Shown piece by piece: positions 57,590-64,000 of a stretch of DNA of 64,000 nucleotides. The position numbers were made by a program, and so were the translations under genes. The stretch is from Mycoplasma tauri (GTDB taxonomy: Bacteria > Bacillota_I > Bacilli_A > Mycoplasmatales > Metamycoplasmataceae), in contig NZ_CP070479.1 of the NCBI RefSeq assembly GCF_016925555.1, positions 434,001-498,000 of the forward strand, given 5' to 3'. How positions within the stretch are numbered: position 1 is the stretch's first letter; each line of letters begins with the position of its first letter. The notes below the pieces were generated by a model. The model saw only the letters and a list, made by a program, of their open reading frames with translations, did not search any database and had not been told where the DNA came from.

Positions 57590-57761
57590 TATAATAGTAG
57601 CGATGCATTCATATATTGAATGATTACTGTATCCACAGGAACAGTTGCTTAAGAGTATATCGCTCCTTTCGCATAATAATTTAAAGATAAACTGTGCGCA
57701 GTATCTTTTCTATTTTGAATTGTCTTATGAAATTAAGAAAGAGATGTAAATCTCTTTTTTA
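57590..57761 (+). ncRNA. Structured RNA with own promoter and terminator, family unknown
   Basis: An extended -10, TGTATAAT (hexamer at 57590-57595), is followed by a self-contained fold at 57599-57664: outer stem AGCGAT/ATCGCT enclosing two hairpins, CATTCA/TGAATG (57606-57622) and ACTGT-TCC/GGA-ACAGT (57626-57645). A third hairpin sits at about 57683-57708 (AAAGAT...ATCTTT). A terminator (AAAGAGAT/ATCTCTTT plus T-run) ends at about 57760. No long reading frame. I recognise no known RNA (not SRP RNA, tmRNA or RNase P RNA by their conserved blocks). Could instead be the leader of tig. The flanks up to 57863 show no gene. Confidence 0.6.
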
Positions 57762-57863
57762 TTTAAATAATTAATTGAAAAAGACAATTTTTATAATAAA
57801 ATTATGATTATTATTTATATATAAATGCTACTTAGATTTTAAATAGATAAAAAAGGAGTAAAA

Positions 57864-59360
57864 ATGAGCAAAAAATCAATCGAATTTAAGAAGGATCAAA
57901 ACTCAGTAGTTGTTGAATATGAATTTAAAGGCGAAAGATGAAATAAAATTTACAACAAAACTAAAGCTCGTAAAATAAAAAACTTTAAAATAGATGGTTT
58001 CCGTCCTGGTAAGGCGCCAAAACACTTAGTGGACAAACATATTACGCCAGTTTCTGTTGCTTATGATTCAATCAATGATGCATACGTAGAATTTGCAAAT
58101 GATATTTTTGAAGTTGTTAAAAAAGAATATAATAACGCAATTCAAAATGCAACTTTATTAGATGTTCCAGTTTTAGGTGAAGAGTCATCAGTTGTTAAAC
58201 TTGAATTTCCACTTATGCCAGATTTGTCAAAAATCACTATTGATAATTCTTTAAAAATTAAAGGTCAAAAATTAGAAGTTAGTGCAAAAGATGTTGACAA
58301 TTATGTTAAAGACATGGTTCAAAGCAATGCATTGTTATTACCTCTTAAAAAAGGACAAAAAACTAAACTTGGAGATACTGTAACAATTAAATACAAAGGT
58401 TTTGTTAATAACGAACCATTTGATGGTGGAGAAGCAGATAATTACGATTTAAAACTTGGTTCAAAAACATTTATTGATACATTTGAAGATCAACTTGTTG
58501 ACAAAACAATTGGTTGAAAAGGTGATGTTAAGGTTAAATTCCCTGAAGAATATGCAGTTCCTACTCTTAAAGGACAAAATGCCATTTTCGAATGTGAAAT
58601 ATTAGATGCCAAAAGACCTGAGGACATTAAAATTACAGACGAAACTATTGCTGAACTAAATATTCCTGGCATTAGCACTGTTAAAGAAATAAAAGAAGAT
58701 TCAAAAGATAAACTTACAATTGGTAAATACTTTGACAACCTTCGTTTATTAATGAATGATGTAGTAAGAACATTAGTTAAAAAGCATGAAATTGTAATTG
58801 CTGACTCACTTGTTGCTAAAGGTGCTGAAAATAGAATAGCACAAATTAAAGCTGAATTAAAGAAACAAGATATTAAATTAAATGACTACTTAGAATTAAT
58901 TAAAACAAGCGAAAAAGATTTCTTTGCTCTTGTTCTTAAGGAAGAAAAAGAAAATGCAATTCATTCATTAGTGCATGAAAAAGTTTTAGAATTAAATGCT
59001 TACAATAATGAATTAACAGATGATGATTGAAACTTATGAGCTGTTTCTATTTCAACAAGTCAGCAACAAAGTTTTCCACTTGCTTTTGTTGTTCAATATG
59101 TAAATACTTTTAGAGAAAAAGCTAAAGAAGCAAAAGAAGATGAAAAAGCAAATGTTGAAAAATCACCAAGAGAACTTGCTGCATTAAGAAATCTTTATAA
59201 ATTAATTGATAAAGAAGCTGCTGAAGCAAATGACAAAATAGTCTTAAAACTAGCTAAAAAATTAATTTCATCAGCACAAGCTGAACTTGACAAAATAAAA
59301 AAAGAAGCTGAAGAATCAAAAAATAAAAAAGAAAACGAAGAAGTTGTTGAAACTAAATAA
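57864..59360 (+). CDS. tig: Trigger factor
   Basis: Ribosome-bound chaperone and peptidyl-prolyl isomerase. 498 residues. The ribosome-binding tip is GFRPGKAP (about residue 47), the FKBP domain GFVNNEPFDGG to FPEEYAVPTL (about 172-255), and the C-terminal chaperone arms are Lys/Glu-rich. AAAGGAG lies 5 bases before the ATG. Seven in-frame TGA Trp or fewer. Separated by terminators from its neighbours. Confidence 0.96.
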
Positions 59361-59386
59361 TCTTAAAAACTATATCGAATAATTTT

Positions 59387-59416
59387 AAATACTGTTTTTT
59401 AAAGCAGTATTTTTAT
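59387..59416 (+). terminator. Terminator after tig
   Basis: AAATACTG/CAGTATTT (59387-59394 with 59405-59412) plus T. Confidence 0.8.
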
Positions 59417-59458
59417 ATAACTTTATAAAAAAGCTGGAAAAGTAAAATGAGATAAATT

Positions 59459-59484
59459 AAAATAGCGCCGGTGAGCGCTATTTT
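59459..59484 (-). terminator. Terminator after dnaK
   Basis: AAAATAGCGC with GCGCTATTTT (10-bp stem) followed by T-rich sequence on the minus strand, about 15 bases after the dnaK stop. Confidence 0.85.
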
Positions 59485-59499
59485 CATATGCTTTATAAA

Positions 59500-61299
<1,800 letters not shown>

Positions 61300-61333
61300 T
61301 CAAATAATTTTCTTTTTTTATTATTACAAATTA

Positions 61334-61375
61334 ATTCTAACACATTTTTTAGCACTCTAACTATAAATTTGCTAA
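61334..61375 (-). promoter_or_regulatory. CIRCE operator and -10 of dnaK
   Basis: CIRCE at 61349-61375: TTAGCACTC, 9-base spacer, ATTTGCTAA. The GAGTGCTAA half is perfect on the dnaK strand; the other matches 6 of 9 and TTTGCTAA is repeated once more directly beside it. A -10-like TAGAAT (61334-61339) lies 9 bases downstream, almost the same spacing as at lon. Confidence 0.8.
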
Positions 61376-61400
61376 ATTTGCTAAATTTATTTTTTAAATA

Positions 61401-61429
61401 AAAAAATGCGCCAAAAAAGGTACATTTTT
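61401..61429 (-). terminator. Terminator after the hinT operon
   Basis: AAAAATG pairs with CATTTTT around a loop with CC/GG contacts, T-rich 3' flank, on the minus strand. Confidence 0.55.
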
Positions 61430-61458
61430 AATTTTTTAACATTGTATCTTTTATTAAA

Positions 61459-62139
61459 TTATCATCTTTTAGATTCATTTGATAATAACATAACTTCTAA
61501 ATTCTCTTTGTTATTTTTTAAAATATCTAATGTCATATGAGTATGATTAATTGGATCAATTTTTTTTAATTTATTATTTAATTCAATTCTAAAAGGTTTA
61601 CCATAATCAAATAAATCTGAAATATCTTTATTTTTTTTATTATCCAATCTAAAAACTACTTGATTAGCAGTTCCAGTATGTCTAAAATCATTAATAGATA
61701 TATCTAATTCAGGATGATTCATAACTGAGGGATGGCCGTCAATTTTAATAAGGCCACGACCTCATAAATAATCGTTTGTAAAATCTTTGAGAGATGGAGA
61801 TTTACCATTTGCATATTCTTTATTGACAAAAGTTTTATATGACTCTCTATAACGATCTTTATTTATTCCTTCAGAAGTTAAAAATTTTTCTATTATTTTA
61901 GCTTCCTGAATTAATTCAGAATCAGAAGGATAATAAATTGTAAATTCGTCTTTTTTATAGGGTTGTTTAGCTAAAGCATTATTTAATTCAGAATGTGTTA
62001 AAACACCCATATTTCTGAAACTTAATTCATTACCAATTCGTGTAAAATTATCTTCACCACAACTAACTGTCGCTACAATAGGCAATGAAATTGCTAGGCA
62101 TGAAGATAAAACAAAAAACGTTCTTTTGGTTCTTTTCAT
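61459..62139 (-). CDS. Small lipoprotein downstream of hinT
   Basis: 226 residues. MKRTKRTFF start, lipobox IVATVSC (Cys about residue 27). Mixed helical then beta domain with a His pair in HTHMTLDIL near the C-terminus. The last codons are TGA (Trp) then TAA. It starts 20 bases after hinT, so it is part of that operon. Confidence 0.8.
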
Positions 62140-62159
62140 AATATTTATTATTTTAAACG

Positions 62160-62495
62160 TTAATTATCAATCTTTTTTCCTTTATAAGGAATCACATGGA
62201 CATGAGTATGAAAGATTGTTTGATCCGCACTAGCACCTGAATTAATTAATATTTTAAAACCAGGTATTCCTTTTTCAAAAACTTCTCTTTTAGCAAGCAT
62301 TCTTGCTGTATTGATTAAATGCGCAGCAGTTGCATCATCGGCCTCAGTAATATTTCTGCTTCTCACTTTTGGAACAACTAAAAAATGTCCAGGTTGAAGA
62401 GGAAACTTATCATAAAAAGCTACACAAATATCATCTTCATATAAAAACTTTGCCTCTACTTCACGATTAATTATTTTTAAAAATAAATCATCCAT
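62160..62495 (-). CDS. hinT: HIT-family nucleotide hydrolase (HinT)
   Basis: A 111-residue HINT-branch protein that hydrolyses adenosine phosphoramidates. The HIT motif HTHVHVIP (catalytic His) ends the protein, and DKFPLQPGHFLVVPK is the family's second block. Complete and standard length. One base separates it from the upstream lipoprotein, and another lipoprotein follows. In M. hominis HinT is described as working with membrane lipoproteins encoded with it, so membrane association is plausible. Confidence 0.95.
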   Translation of the reverse strand: MDDLFLKIINREVEAKFLYEDDICVAFYDKFPLQPGHFLVVPKVRSRNITEADDATAAHLINTARMLAKREVFEKGIPGFKILINSGASADQTIFHTHVHVIPYKGKKIDN

Positions 62496-62496
62496 A

Positions 62497-63948
62497 TTAA
62501 CTCTCTATTCAAATTATATCTTTTGTTAAATTATATAATGGCTCAATGTCTTTATTAACTTTGAGTTTGTGACCTAGGTGTGCAAATGTTTTAATAGCTT
62601 CATCAAGCAATTTATTTGAGTCCTTAGCATAAAACATGTAAGCTAATTTATCCTCATTACCTTTATAAATTGTATTTTCAAAAGATAAAACTCTTGCTTT
62701 TTTGCCTTTTTCACTTAGTAGTTTTTCATAATCTTCTGAAGTTAGAACTTTGTTGCCAAAATCCTTTTTAGTTAATAATTTAGTTTCTTTACCAATAGGA
62801 ACTATTTGATTAACATATGAAACATGCTTGTCTTGTTCTGATACATAAACAAATGATTTAATATCTCCCTTTTTGAGGCTGTCAAAATTAAATAACATTT
62901 GGTTTTGGCTACTATACACACCGTAAGATTGGCCAAATGATTCCCTTGCTTTGTTTACATCAATATCTCAGTTCAAGCCATAGCTTTCATTTTGACTGGT
63001 TTTTTTAAAACCGGTATAACCGCTAAGTTGCTTTTCAACTTCACTTTGGTTGGATACAATTTCTCAATCCTTAATTTTCTTATTAGCTTGAACATCATCA
63101 TCTTTAAAGAAGTTGTTAAAGTCTTCAGGAGTTGAAATTTTGCTTGCATGTTTAGGATTTGTAAATTTATCATATTGATCTTTAGAACCGCTTGAGCGAT
63201 CAAGTGATTTATTTCACAATTGAATATACTTGTTTTCAATAGCATACTTAATAAGGAAATAATTTTTTAAATCATAATGAGAATCTTTTGTAGCTTTATC
63301 ATCATTTAAATAGTATTCAAAATTAACTTCTTTAACTTGTTCTTTTTTATTCTTTAATTTTTCTTTTTCAATACTATTTTTAATTTTCATAAAGTCATTG
63401 ATATTAGAAAGAGTAAAGTAAGCCTTTACTAGTAACATATCATTAATTTTAGAACTTATTTCAGTGTCTTCTGCTAATCATATTTTCACAAAAATATCTT
63501 GATTTTTTTCGCCTGGAAATACTTCAGTACTTTCATCTCAAGAGAATTTTTCATTTTTGAATGCATTATCTCTATTTCATTGAGCTATTTTTTCTGTGAA
63601 ATATAATTCCTTATTGTTAGATTCACTTTGAGCATAAATTTTGTAAGCTTCATATGAATCTTTAAAAAGTTTAGATTCCTTTTTCTTAAACTCTTCTTTA
63701 AAAATATTTTTTAACTCTTCAGGATTAACTGAATCTTTTTCTACATTAATGCCATAAAGTTTGCTAAGAGTATGAATTTTTCACACCTTTTTTAATTTTT
63801 CAATATTTTTTTTGTCGCCTAATTGTTTATTTTGTTCCAACTTTTCAGTTGTGTTGATTTTATTGGCATTACAGCTTAAACTCAAAACAGGCAAAGAGCC
63901 AACAAAAGTCAGAGGAAGAATATTTAACAATAACTTATTTCTTTTCAT
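62497..63948 (-). CDS. Large lipoprotein of the hinT operon (P80-like position)
   Basis: 483 residues. Start at 63946-63948; lipobox VLSLSC (Cys about residue 26). The mature protein is Lys/Glu/Asn-rich, mostly helical at first, with a central region rich in Tyr and Trp (YGLNWDIDVNKA). It ends WIES just before hinT. Position matches the lipoprotein partner of HinT in M. hominis (P80 or P60), but I cannot confirm sequence homology by eye. The remaining bases to 64000 hold its promoter region. Confidence 0.85.
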
Positions 63949-64000
63949 TATTTATTCGCTCCTTTTTTCTTTTAAAAGAAACAATGATTTCATGTAATCA

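Overview
The window is a typical mollicute chromosome segment. It is very AT-rich and densely packed, and UGA is read as tryptophan: almost every gene has in-frame TGA codons at positions where its family has Trp. There are many lipoproteins with a Cys lipobox, no cell-wall synthesis genes and a reduced division cluster. The p37/p29/p69-type ABC transporter and the HinT gene placed between lipoproteins point to the Mycoplasma hominis/synoviae/bovis side of the group. I cannot name the species.

Layout. 1-4938 (minus): two lipoproteins, then a complete p37-p29-p69-type transporter operon headed by a TPP riboswitch (about 4941-5058). 5204-13603 (plus): a tail-anchored acidic repeat protein, then glyS, dnaG, rpoD, a Nif3-like gene and a multi-pass membrane protein. 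13682-24693 (minus): a small unknown protein beside a DnaA-box-like cluster, then plsY, lon (with CIRCE), leuS, upp, ssb, an M13 peptidase and rsmE. 25000-26364 (plus): a lipoprotein with Thr/Ser/Lys/Glu tandem repeats. 26495-30228 (minus): the dcw cluster mraZ-rsmH-ftsA-like-ftsZ with three MraZ-type boxes. 30533-38063 (minus): tRNA-Trp(CCA), ychF, a YgjP-like metallopeptidase, a NERD protein, uvrA and uvrB. 38139-40947: potassium uptake genes ktrB and ktrA, divergently arranged. 41167-42591 (minus): a lipoprotein gene broken by an in-frame TAA. 42817-59360 (plus): a degenerate OppF-like pseudo-ATPase, valS-folD, a large lipoprotein, pta-ackA-coaD-engB, a signal-anchored protein, pyk, a structured RNA and tig. 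59500-63948 (minus): dnaK with CIRCE, and a lipoprotein-hinT-lipoprotein operon.

How the genes fit together. Pyk, Pta and AckA form the ATP-yielding end of glycolysis to acetate. GlyRS, LeuRS, ValRS, EngB, RsmE, RsmH and YchF serve translation; DnaG, SSB and UvrAB serve replication and repair. Lon, DnaK and trigger factor handle protein quality, and lon and dnaK share a degenerate CIRCE operator, so they are probably under HrcA control.

The most noteworthy points are the TPP riboswitch with a visible switching helix over the transporter's ribosome binding site, the OppF-like protein that has lost its nucleotide-binding motifs, degraded editing-site motifs in both LeuRS and ValRS, and an unassigned structured RNA between pyk and tig.
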